Origin: Myotis daubentonii | Lineage: Eukaryota > Chordata > Mammalia > Chiroptera > Vespertilionidae | Length of the DNA stretch: 64,000 nt | Direction of reading: 5' to 3' | NCBI RefSeq assembly: GCF_963259705.1 | Contig: NC_081851.1 | Location: 10,328,145 to 10,392,144 of the forward strand | Shown here: positions 10,898-20,034 of the stretch, piece by piece | How positions within the stretch are numbered: the first letter of the stretch is position 1 | How the letters are laid out: each line of letters opens with the position of its first letter | The notes under the pieces: model-generated | What the model was told of the DNA's origin: nothing | The model's input: only the letters and a program-made list of their open reading frames with translations | Databases searched by the model: none | Position numbers and translations under genes: made by a program

Positions 10898-11171
10898 TTA
10901 GCGGCCTGGTGCACAGATTCATGCACCAGTAGGGTCCCCTGGCCTGGCCTGTGAGGATCGGGCCAAAACCAGCTCTCCGACATCCCCCGAGGGATCCCAG
11001 ATTGTGAGAGGACAGTTCTCGGGTGATGCCCCCTGGAATCAGGCTCCCTCCTCTTTGGTTCCAGGTGCCAAGTGACCACGGTTTGGCAGTTCCTGCATTG
11101 AGTGTCTGCCCTCTAGTGGTCAGTGCACATCATAGCTACTGGCCGGTCACTTAGGCTTTTATATATGTAGA
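10898..11171 (-). mobile_element. HeliBat-type Helitron, diverged
   Basis: Left end 'gcggcctggtgcacag' with hairpin remnant 'gtgcacagattcatgcac'; right end 'ggcttttatatatgtaga'. The CTAG end has decayed to 'ttag'. It interrupts the 3' region of the older HAL1-like element. Confidence 0.75.
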
Positions 11172-11450
11172 TTATTAATTATAAATCCTATGCTGTACTT
11201 TACATCCCCATGACTGTTCTATAACAACCAATTTTTACTTTTTAATCACTTACCCTTTCACCCATCTCCCCAACACCCTCCTATGTAGCAACTGTCAAAA
11301 TGTTCTCTGTACCTATAAATCTATTTATGCTTTGCTTATTAATTTATTTTGTTTTTTAGATTTAATTGTTGATAGATATGTGTTTCTTGCCATTTTATTT
11401 TTCATTTTTTGATCTTTTTTCCTTCTTCTTAAAGAAGACCCTTTGACATT

Positions 11451-11654
11451 TCATGTAATACTTATTTGGTGATGATGAACTAACTCCTTTAACTTTTTCT
11501 TATGTGAGAAGCTCTTTATATGTCCTTCAATTCTAAACGATAGCTTTGTTGGATTGAGTAATTTTGGTTGTAGGTCCTTGCTTTTCATCACTTTGAATAT
11601 TTCTTGCCACTCTCTTCCAGTCTGCAAAGTTTCTGTTGAGAAATCACCTGACAC
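11451..11654 (-). pseudogene. ORF1 C-terminal fragment of older HAL1-like element
   Basis: Open stretch whose translation starts MSGDFSTETLQTGREWQE and contains KLSFRIEGHIKSF, the C-terminal domain of L1 ORF1p. It aligns by eye with residues 225 to about 285 of the intact HAL1 ORF1. It is a remnant, cut off from its N-terminal part by the piggyBac insertion at 11745-11986. Confidence 0.8.
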
Positions 11655-11744
11655 TCTTATGAGAGCTCCCTTGTAGGTAACTAACTGCTTTTCTCTTGCT
11701 TCTTTTTAAGAGTCTCTCTTTGTCTTTAACCTTTTGCATTTTAA

Positions 11745-11986
11745 CACATTGTATGCGGGAAACATATTTATACGTTTTACTTATACGTTTTACGTTGACT
11801 GGCAGTAGAGTGTGGGACACGTATTAATACGTTTTTTATAGACTAGCAGTAGAATGCAGGTAACGTATAAATACGTAAACTAAAGTTATCGTAATTTTAC
11901 TGAACGTTGCCACTTGCACAAAAAATTAGCAAAAATGGCCCGCGCCACCTGTTAGCGCGCGATAAAAACTACCCGCAAACAATGTG
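11745..11986. mobile_element. piggyBac MITE (bat npiggy-like)
   Basis: A 242-bp element flanked by TTAA at 11741-11744 and 11987-11990. Terminal inverted repeats are 'cacattgtatgcggg' (left) and, read inward from the right, 'cacattgtttgcggg', 14 of 15 identical. Inside, motifs like 'cgtattaatacg' recur near 11818-11832 and 11865-11877. It has no transposase. The 'TTAACAC...GCGGGAAAC' tip resembles the bat piggyBac (piggyBat) end as I recall it. It interrupts HAL1-like ORF1 sequence; the flanks 'gcattttaa' and 'ttatgatatg' join exactly as the uninterrupted sequence at about 4950-4965 (reverse complement), with a single TTAA. Confidence 0.88.
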
Positions 11987-12394
11987 TTAATTATGATATG
12001 TCTTGGAGTGGGCCTCTTTGAGTTCATTTTGTTTGGGACTCTGTGCTTCCTGGACTTGTATGTCTATTTCCTTCACCAGTTTAGGGAAATTTCCTGACAT
12101 TATTCTTTTCAAAAAGGTTTTCAATTTCTTTCCCCATCTCTTCTCCTTCCAGTACCCCCATGATGCAAATGTTGATATGCCTGAAGTTGCCCCAGTGGCT
12201 CCTTATACTGTCTTCATTTTTTTAATTCTTTTTTCTTTTTGCTGTTCTGATTGGGTGTTTTTTGCTTTTTTTATATTCCAAATTGCTGATTTAATTCTTG
12301 GCTTCATCTACTCTACTGTTGGTTTCCTCTAAATTATTCTTCATTTCAATACGTGTATCCTTTATTTCTGACTGATTCTTGTTTATGGTTTCTA

Positions 12395-12543
12395 CTAGAG
12401 GCCTGATGCATGAAATTTGTGCAAGGGACTTGGCCCCTGCTGCTGCAACAGCCACCTTGGCCCCTGCCGCCACGGCTTTGTCTGGAAGGTTGTTCAGAAG
12501 AACATCCTGTCTAATTAGCACATTACACTTTTATTATTATAGA
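12395..12543 (-). mobile_element. HeliBat-type Helitron, 149 bp
   Basis: Starts 'ctagaggcctgatgcatgaa' and ends 'cttttattattataga'. Probably the minimal form: both ends with only about 100 bp between them. Inserted in the N-terminal ORF1 region of the older HAL1-like element. Confidence 0.82.
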
Positions 12544-14125
12544 TATCATTTTTCATGCTGTTGAAATTCTCACTAAGTTCCTTAAAGTTACCACTAAGTT
12601 CCTTGTGCATCCTTATGACCATTGTTTTGAACTCTGTATCTGGTAGTTTGCTTGGCTCCATTTAATTTAGCTCTTTTTCTGAAGATTTCTGTTCTTTCTT
12701 TTGGGACCTGTTTCTTTGTCTCTGCATTGTGGTTGCTTCCGTGTGTTTGTTTCTATGTATTAGGTAGAGCTGCTATATCTCCTAGACTTGGTAGAGTGAC
12801 CTTGCGTAGGGCCCAGTAGTGCAGCCTCCTTTGTCACCTGAGCTCAGTGCTCCAGGTGTGCCTCTGTGTGGGCTGTGTGCACTGTCTTGTTATAGTTGAG
12901 TCTTGATTGCTGTTGGTGTCACTGGGAGGAATTGAACCCCAGGCCAACTGGCTGTGGGAACTGGCCACAACTATAGCAGAAGAGTTGCTGTGTAGGAGTA
13001 GACCCCATGAAGCAGGACTTGCTTCATTTTGGCTTTGGTGCTCACCAAGTCCACGCCCTGAGTGTGCCACTCATGGAGGTGGTGGGGTTGTAATCCAGCC
13101 TGGGCTGAAGCTATCCACCAATGCACTGGCTCTGGGGCCCCTCAGGAGATGCAAGGTCAGCCACCACATGTGCCTTGCCTCAGGCCACCCAACACTAGCT
13201 ACAGAATGATCTTCAGATGGCTGCTATTTGTGTTGGGCTTGGAGTGCCCAGGAGAGGTCAAGCTATGAACCAAGGTGGACTGCTGCTGGTGTTGAGTCTG
13301 GGGTCACTTAGCAAGAAGTACAGTGTACATAGAGGCCAGATGCTGCTTGTTTGAGAAATTTTAGAAAAGTCCATAGCATGATGCAAAAGAGGCCATTTGT
13401 ATGGAAAAGACACCAGAAACAGTTTGGGTAGGGAAGTTGGGAAGGGAATCACCAGGGTTGGGTGAACATTGTGAGTCAGATTGATGGAGATTTAGATATG
13501 GCATCCAACTGCTGGCTCTGTTGAGAGGTTCTCAGAAAAGGAACAATGGCCTCTGCTAGCATTTCTGTCTGGCAGAAAGCTGCCCACCAGCTCTCAACCT
13601 GATGCCAGACAATTCAATTCCTATCTGTATGCCCCTGGCTCCTTTCAAGCTGCTGCTCCAGTGCTGGAGCTCAGAGGAAGAAAGTCTGAGTAAATCTTTG
13701 TGTGGGCTCTTGAAAGGGAACTGCCTGTGACTCTAGCAGCCCTCCATCTCAGCCACAATGCCCGTCTGTTTTTACAGACAGAAGTTATGGGGACTTCTCT
13801 TCCTGTCTCTGGAACCCTGGGCTTGGGGGCCTCGCATGGGCTGGGACCCCTCACTTCTCAGGAGAGATCTTTGCAGCCGATCCCTCCTGATTGTTATCTA
13901 CAACTTGTGGGTGTGGAACCAGCCTGTCCCATGTATCCGCCCCTCCTACCAGTCTCAATGTGGCTTCTTTAAATCCCTAGTTGTAGGACTTCCATTCAGC
14001 TAAATTCCAGGTGGTTCTGAGTGATGCTTGTTCTGTAGTTGAGGTGTATTTTGTTGTGTTGTGGGAAGATCTGAGTACCACATTTATTTACTGCCATCTT
14101 GACCAGAAGTTTCAATCCTTTATTT

Positions 14126-15956
14126 TGTTAACATGATGTATGTCATGTTGATTCATTTACAGACATTGAACCATACTTGCATCCCTGTGATAAATCCCAC
14201 TTGATCATGGTGTAAAATGCTTTTAATGTTTGTTGAATCAGTTTGCTAACATTTTTTTGATAATTTTTGTATATGTTCATCAAGGATATTGACTTGTAAT
14301 TTTTTTGTAATGTTTTTGTCTGTATCAAGGTAATGTTGGCTTCATAGAATGAGTTTGGAAGAACTCCTTTCTCTTCACTTTTTTGAAATAATTTAAGAAG
14401 AAAAGGCATTCTTTCTTCTTTAAATTTTTGGTAGAATTGAGCTGTGAAGTTGTCTGGCCCTAGATTCTTATTTGTTGGGAGTCTTTTTAAAAAATTATTA
14501 CTGTTTCAATTTCATTGCTGGTAAATGGTCTGTTTAGATTTTGTATTTCTCCATGGTTCATTCTTGGAAGGTTATATACTTCCAGAACGTATCCATTTCT
14601 TCTAGGTTAACAAATTGGTTGCCATATAATTGTTTGTAGTATTTTTTAGTATTCTTTGTATTTCTGTGGTGTCGTTTGTAACTTCTCTTTTATTTATGAT
14701 TTTATTTATTTGGACTCTTTTTTCTTGATGAGTTTGGCTAAAGATTTGTTGATTCTGTTTGTCTTTTCAAAGAATCTTAATTGTATTGATTTTTTATGTT
14801 GTTTTTAAAATTTCTATATTTTGATTTCCACTTTGATCCTATTTCCTCCCTTACTTTTACTTTGGGTTTTGTTTGTTCTTCTTTTTATAATTCCTTTAGG
14901 TGAAAAGTAGATTGTTTACTTAGGATTTTTCTTGTTTCTTGAGGTAGGCCTGTATAACTATGAACTTCCTTTTTAGAACTGCTTTTGCTACATACCATAA
15001 ATTTTGAAAAGTAGTGTTTTCATTTGTTTCAAGGTAGATTTTTATTTCCTATTTGATTTCCTCTTTGATTCATGGGTTGTTTAGTAGCATGTTGTTTTTA
15101 TCTACACATATTTGTAGATTTTTTCCAGTTTTCTTCCTGTAGTTGATTTCTAGTTTCACGCATTATGGTCAGAAAACATGTTGGATATGATTTCAGTCTT
15201 CTTGATTGAAATTTAATTTATTGAGGCTTGTGATTTATGCTGTAGAATGTTTCATGTGCAGTTGAAAAAAGTATATTCTGCAGTTTTTAAGATGAAATGT
15301 GATATGGATATGCTAAGTTGATCTGATCTAATGTAATATTTAAAGCCATTATTTTTTATTAATTTTATGTCTCGATGATTTATCATTGATGTGAGTAGGG
15401 CATTAAGATCCCTTACTATTATTGTATTACTGTGGATTTCTTTCTTTATGTCCATTAATAACTGTTTCATATATTAGGTGCTCCTATGTTGGGTACATGG
15501 ATACTTATGATAGTTATATCCTCTTCTTGAACTGACCATTTTATAATTATGTAGTCTTTCTTTGCCTTTTTACACATTTCTTTGTTTAAAAGTCTATTTT
15601 GTCTGATACGAGTATTGCTATCAGAGCGTTCCTTTCATTTCTGTTGCATAAAATATTTTTTCCATTCCTTCACTTTCAGTTTGTATGTGTCTTTTGATTT
15701 GAAGTGAGTCTTGCATGCAGCATACTAATAAATTATTTTAATGCATTCAACTACATTATATCTTTTTATTGGATAATTTAATCATTTACTTTTAAGATAA
15801 TTATTGATAAGTATGTACTTTTTGCTATTTTTTTTTAATTCTGGGGAGTTGTTTTTATAGTTCTCTTTTTCTTTCTTCTTTTCTTGATCTCTTCCCTTGC
15901 TTGTGGTCTGATGGTTTTCTTTAGTGCTTTGTTTCCTTCCATTCTCTTTATTCTTT
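14126..15956 (-). mobile_element. old LINE-1, ORF2 (outer element, middle part)
   Basis: Continuation of the outer L1. Minus-strand translation near 14143-14409 shows an L1 reverse-transcriptase upstream stretch (FYEANITLI, NYKSISLMNI), and 15252-15470 shows the endonuclease end (NTIIVRDLNALLTSM, AEYTFFNCT). Frames are broken throughout. Confidence 0.82.
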
Positions 15957-16177
15957 TTTAAAAAATGTATTTTATTGATTTCAGAGAGGAATAGAGCGGG
16001 GAGAGGCAGAGAGACATGTAACATCAATGATGAAAGAGAATTGTCGATCAGCTGCCTCCTGGATACCCCACAGTGGGGATTGAGCCCACAATCTAGGCAT
16101 GTGGCCTGACCCGGAATCAAACCATGACCTCCTGGTTCACAGGTCGATGCTCAACCACTGAGCCACACCAGCTGGGC
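15957..16177 (-). mobile_element. Ves SINE
   Basis: Reverse-oriented: begins with A-tail complement and 'ttattgatttcagagaggaa', ends 'gagccacaccagctgggc'. Flanked by 13-bp repeats 'ctctttattcttt' (15944-15956) and 'ctctttagtcttt' (16178-16190). Inserted into the outer L1. Confidence 0.92.
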
Positions 16178-16545
16178 TCTCTTTAGTCTTTGTGCAGCTT
16201 TTGTAGGTTTTTGCTGTGTGCTAACCATGAGGTTTATGTATATAATTCTATATCTATTTTATGTTGTTAGGTTTTAAAGTTTGAATATATCCTATAAGGA
16301 CAATTTTTTTACTCCACCTTCCATTCTTTATGTTATTGATGTAATATTTTAGATCTTTTTGTGTTTTATATCTCCTACTTATTATAGTTTCAGTTGAGTT
16401 TGATACATTTTTAACCTTCATAATAGCTTTTTAAATGTGTGATTTACTATATTTGTTCAATATTTGGCTTTACATGTGAGATTATTTTTCCTTCCTCATA
16501 ATTTCTTGTTTCTGGTTGTGGCCAAGCATTTTTATGTGATTCTCT
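16178..16545 (-). mobile_element. old LINE-1, 5' remainder of outer element
   Basis: T-rich sequence continuing the minus-strand L1 ('ttttgctgtgtgctaaccatg' region, upstream of the endonuclease). Very diverged; the right edge is approximate. Confidence 0.55.
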
Positions 16546-16559
16546 GTAGGTTCTATAAT

Positions 16560-16675
16560 TACATGCATTTTGAAAATGAAGAATCTGAGGTACAAAAAAG
16601 TTAAATAATTTGTTCAGAGTTTACATAGCTAGTAGGCAGCAAAGCTAAGACTTAAAATCCAAGCAGTTTCTCTCT
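16560..16675 (-). repeat. MIR SINE, diverged
   Basis: Reverse-complement MIR pattern: 'gaggtacaaaaaagttaaat', 'tttgttcagagtttacatag', 'ctagtaggcagcaaagc'. This is the conserved stretch that reads as the classic MIR core on the other strand. Confidence 0.6.
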
Positions 16676-16685
16676 TCCCTAACTT

Positions 16686-16899
16686 TTTTTTAAATTATGT
16701 TTTTATTGATTTTATAGAGAGGAAGGGAGAGGGAGAGAGAGAAATATCAATGATAAGAGAGAATCATTGATCAATTACCTCCAGCACGCCCCCTACTGGG
16801 GATTGAGCCCGCAACATGGCATGTGCCCTGACTGGGAATTGAACTGTGAACTCCTGGTTCATAGGTTGATGCTCAACTACTGAGCCACAACAGCGGGGC
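16686..16899 (-). mobile_element. Ves SINE
   Basis: Reverse Ves: 'ttttattgattttatagaga' to 'gagccacaacagcggggc'. Flanking repeats 'ttccctaactt' and 'ttccctcactt' differ at one base. Confidence 0.9.
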
Positions 16900-16944
16900 T
16901 TCCCTCACTTCTCATGCTTTCACTACCTCGCCCACTCTTTACCG

Positions 16945-17012
16945 CAAACATGTCAAACTCACGGCTGGTGGGCTGTATGCCTCATCCTCTGGCCGCGAGT
17001 TTGACATGCTTG
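16945..17012. mobile_element. very short hAT-type MITE
   Basis: A 68-bp palindrome-like unit: left end 'caaacatgtcaaactcacgg', right end 'ccgcgagtttgacatgcttg'. The ends are near-perfect inverted repeats of about 17 bp. The flanks 'ctttaccg' and 'ccttatag' could be a diverged 8-bp duplication. The same tip sequence recurs at about 50526-50543. Confidence 0.55.
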
Positions 17013-17330
17013 CCTTATAGAGAAAGTACCTACATCCCAAAGTATGAACTGTCCATATTAGATATGACAGGTAGATCTGATGAAAGGCAGGGGAGCTTTG
17101 CTTAGAGGGTCTCCAAAATTAACTTAAAGGCAAGCATGATAGATGTAAAATTTCCTTCGCTGGACTTTGAGGGGAGCCAAGAACAGAACAGAATCTCTTG
17201 AAACTGTTACATTTTCTACAAGTAAACAAATGTTCCACTGCCATACTTCCTGGTTCCTGATGAAGCGAGTTCCAGTTTCGCCCATCACTGATGAGCCTGC
17301 TCGCCTTCCTGGGCCACAGAGCCAAGAAAT
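17013..17330. other. no gene seen
   Basis: About 320 bp of single-copy DNA left of the SUMO2 pseudogene; nothing recognised. Confidence 0.6.
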
Positions 17331-18255
17331 CTTTTTTTTTTAATAAGAAGTTTATTTAAACAACAAGACAAGCGACCTGAAGGGAAAACTATCTAGGATT
17401 CATAATTTTAGAGTAATTTATCCCTACTTTAATTCAGATTGCCCTACATGTAACAGCTATGTACAAAAAAGTTATAAAATTGTCCTTGGTTTTTCAATGA
17501 TAAATGAAAACCATTAAAATTTTCCAATCAAACAAGGTATGCAAGAATTTTTATATTGTTATTTTTTTGTTAAACAGTGAGAGCAAAATAACTTACTGGA
17601 ATATAAAGATCGGAGCTGGGTGAGCATGCCACTAATGGAGAAAGGGGGTGTTTTTATAGAACCAGTATTTTTTCCCCATCCCATCTCCATTTGATGTAGA
17701 TCAAAACATACCATTGGCCATTTAGTTTTAAAAAATGCAAATGCTTGTGCACATACATCGGTCACTTTATGTACAATAAAGGAATGAGGAAGAGGAAAGT
17801 GAAAGAATAGAGAAAATTATACTGTAGTCGTCAGATGTGTTGAAACCAAATTGTAGTTTTCTAATTGAGAATGTCTTCTTGGTCTGGAGGAACAGAGTTC
17901 TGGAGTAAAGTAGCAGGCTCCCTTTTTAGTAGACACCTCCCGTCTGCTGCTGGAACACATCAGTTGTATCCTCATCCTCCATTTCCAACTGTGCAGGTGT
18001 GTCTGTTTCATCGATTGGTTGCCCTTCAAATCGGAATCTGACCTGCCTCCTTGACAAACTCTGTCGTTCACAATAGGCTTTCATTAGTTTACTAAGGGGC
18101 GTGCGCCTCTGAATCTTAAACTGCACCACATAACCATCCTGCCCCGCCACCTTCAAATTAATATGATTGTTGTTCTCAGTCTTGAGTTCTTCCCTGGGCT
18201 TTTCATTGTCCAGGACGAGCGCCAGAGTCTCCTCAGCTGCCGCTTCACAAAAGAG
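17331..18255 (-). pseudogene. SUMO2P: SUMO2 processed pseudogene
   Basis: Intronless retrocopy of the ubiquitin-like modifier SUMO2. The minus-strand reading covers the full protein: a [16 protein letters not shown] N-terminus, [33 protein letters not shown], and the mature end QQQTGGVY followed directly by the stop (17926-17928). The diglycine needed for conjugation is kept. The start codon is lost: the ATG position (18211-18213) reads CTG. About a dozen residues differ from SUMO2, including changes in otherwise nearly invariant positions, but there is no frameshift or internal stop. About 590 bp of 3' UTR and an A-tail (the T-run at 17333-17342) lie on the left; a short 5' UTR ends near 18255, where an L1 starts. 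The GGVY end separates it from SUMO3. A non-functional retrocopy is the best reading. Confidence 0.93.
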
Positions 18256-18491
18256 GTACCAGATCCAACAAAAAGATATAACTCTGATAAACATATATGC
18301 ACCCAATACAGGAGCACCCAAATACATAAAACAGCTTCTGAAAGATATCAAGGGAGAGATTGATAGCAATACAATCATAGTAGGGGGCTTTAATACCCCA
18401 CTGACACCACTGGATAAATCCTCTAAACAAAAAATCAACAAGGAAACAGCAATCCTAAATGACTCACTAGATCAGATGGACTTAATTGACA
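18256..18491 (+). mobile_element. LINE-1 ORF2, endonuclease end (left part)
   Basis: Plus-strand L1 from within the endonuclease domain; translation gives [16 protein letters not shown] and [11 protein letters not shown]. 5'-truncated at the SUMO2 pseudogene border. It continues at 20035 after a Helitron. Confidence 0.88.
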
Positions 18492-20034
18492 TCCTAGCTA
18501 ATAAAAGAGAAACATGGTAATTGGCATATGACCGCTACCCTTCCCATTGGCTAATCAGGGGAATATGCAAATTAACTGCCAGCCAAGATGGTGGCCGGCA
18601 GCCAGGCAGCTTGAAACTAACATGAGGCTTGCTTGCTTCAGTGACGGAGGACTCCAACGTTCCCTGCCTGCCGCTGCAAGCCTCTGAGCTGCAACTCTAA
18701 GCAACTATGTAACAAATATAGAAGCTAAACAAAACCCCAGAAACCTGCTTTAGTCCTCCGGGCTTCAGCCAGCAGGATCGCAACATTGTAAGCATAGGCC
18801 AGAAACCTACTTTCAGCAGCAGAGGCCTAAGAGCTGGAGCCAAACCTCAAAGCTAAAGCAGGCCCAGAATAAAAAAAAAAAGAAGAAAAAAAGGAGCGGT
18901 TGGGAGCTTCAGTCACCCCCAGCCTGAAAACAGCCCTCAGCCCCTCACCCAGACTGGCCAGGGACCCCAGTGGGGACCCCCACCCTGAAGGGTGTGTGAC
19001 CAGCTGCAAACAGCCATCATCCCCTCACCCAGGCTGGCCAGGCACCCCAGTGGGGACCCACACCCTGATCCAGGACACCCTTCAGGGCAAACCAGCCGGC
19101 ACCCACCCGTGCACCAGGCCTCTACCCTATATAGTAAAAGGGTAATAAGCCTCCCAGCACAGGGATCAGCAGAGCCGCGAGGCCTCCTGGCACCGGGATC
19201 AGTGTGACAAGGGGCAGCGCCCAAACCCCCTGATCGCCCTGCGGCTCTGTGTGTGACAGGGTGCGGCGCCCCAACCCCCCCCCCCCCACGGGCCCTTCTC
19301 TGTGTGTGACAGGGTAGAGCCTAACCTCCCCATCGGCCCTGCCCTGAGTGTGAGAGTGGCGGCACCCCAACCCCCTGATTGGCCCTGCTTTGTGGGTGAT
19401 AGAGGACAGCGCCCCAACCCCCTGATCTGCCCTGCTCTGTGTGTGACAGGGGGCGGTGCCCCAACTCCCCTATCGGCCCTACTCTGTGAGTGACAGGGGG
19501 GAGCTCCTCAACCCCCTGATGGGCCCTGCTCTGTGCTGAAGGGGGGAGCTCCCCAACCCCTTGATCGACCCTGCTCTGTGCGTGACAGGGGGGAGCTCCC
19601 CAACCCCCTGATCGACCCTGCTCTGTGTGTGACAGGGTTCGGAGCCCCAACACCCCTGATGGGCCCTGCTCTGTGCGTGAAAGGGGGTGGCGCCGCAACC
19701 TCCCCATCGACCCTGCCTTAAGTGTGACAGGGGACAGTGCCCCAACCCCCCAATTGGCCCTACCCTGAGCGTGACTGAGGGTGGCATCACAACCTCCCGA
19801 TCGCCCTGCTCTGTGCATGGCAGGGGGCGGCGCCCCAACTCCGCAATCGGCCCTGCTCTGAGCCCGACCAGGGGCTGCACCTAGGGATTGTGCCTGCCCT
19901 CTGTCACCTGGGAGCAGGCCTAAGCCAGCAAGGCGTTAGCTCCTGAGGGGTCCCAGACTGTGAGAGGGCACAGGCCAGGCTGAGGGACCCCCCTTCCCCC
20001 CGAGTGCACAAATTTTTGTGCACTGGGCCTCTAG
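18492..20034 (+). mobile_element. Helitron, 1.5 kb, with internal tandem repeat
   Basis: Starts 'tcctagctaataaaagag' after host A (18491) and ends with hairpin 'gtgcacaaatttttgtgcac' then 'tgggcctctag' before host T (20035). The host L1 frame resumes exactly across the insertion. The interior has (i) a gene-like start with 'ccaagatggtggccggc', (ii) at 18916-19100 two copies of a roughly 80-bp 'cagcccctcacccaggctgg' unit, and (iii) at about 19210-19880 around 14 degenerate copies of a roughly 47-bp unit ('ccctgctctgtgtgtgacag' plus 'ccccaacccc'). No Rep/helicase frame, so non-autonomous. Confidence 0.88.
19210..19880. repeat. ~47-bp tandem repeat inside Helitron
   Basis: Degenerate array of about 14 units, each 'ccctgctctgtgtgtgacag', a G-rich spacer and 'ccccaacccc(c)tgatcgg'. 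It generates open frames on both strands (for example 19321-19818 minus) that repeat the same peptide and are not genes. Confidence 0.85.

Larger units (their letters stand above)
10736..14109 (-). mobile_element. older HAL1-like element nested in L1
   Basis: Minus-strand insertion into the outer L1, flanked by a diverged 16-bp duplication ('tttctagtctttattt' at 10720-10735; 'tttcaatcctttattt' at 14110-14125; three mismatches). Its 5' end at about 14091-14109 carries a YY1-like site ('ctgccatctt' on the plus strand). ORF1 remnants run from about 12550 down to 11451 and match the HAL1 ORF1 at 4375-5265, for example DFSTETLQ and KLSFRIEG. Downstream of the ORF1 end there are about 700 bp of 3' sequence and no ORF2. 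ORF1 is broken by substitutions, a piggyBac MITE and a Helitron; the 3' region has another Helitron. Confidence 0.7.

Noticed and set aside
17926..18213. Functional SUMO gene
   Set aside because: Intronless with A-tail, start codon ATG changed to CTG, and many substitutions at conserved sites; a retrocopy fits better.
19321..19880. Frames of 133 and 165 codons on the minus strand
   Set aside because: Same peptide repeated; created by the 47-bp array inside a Helitron.
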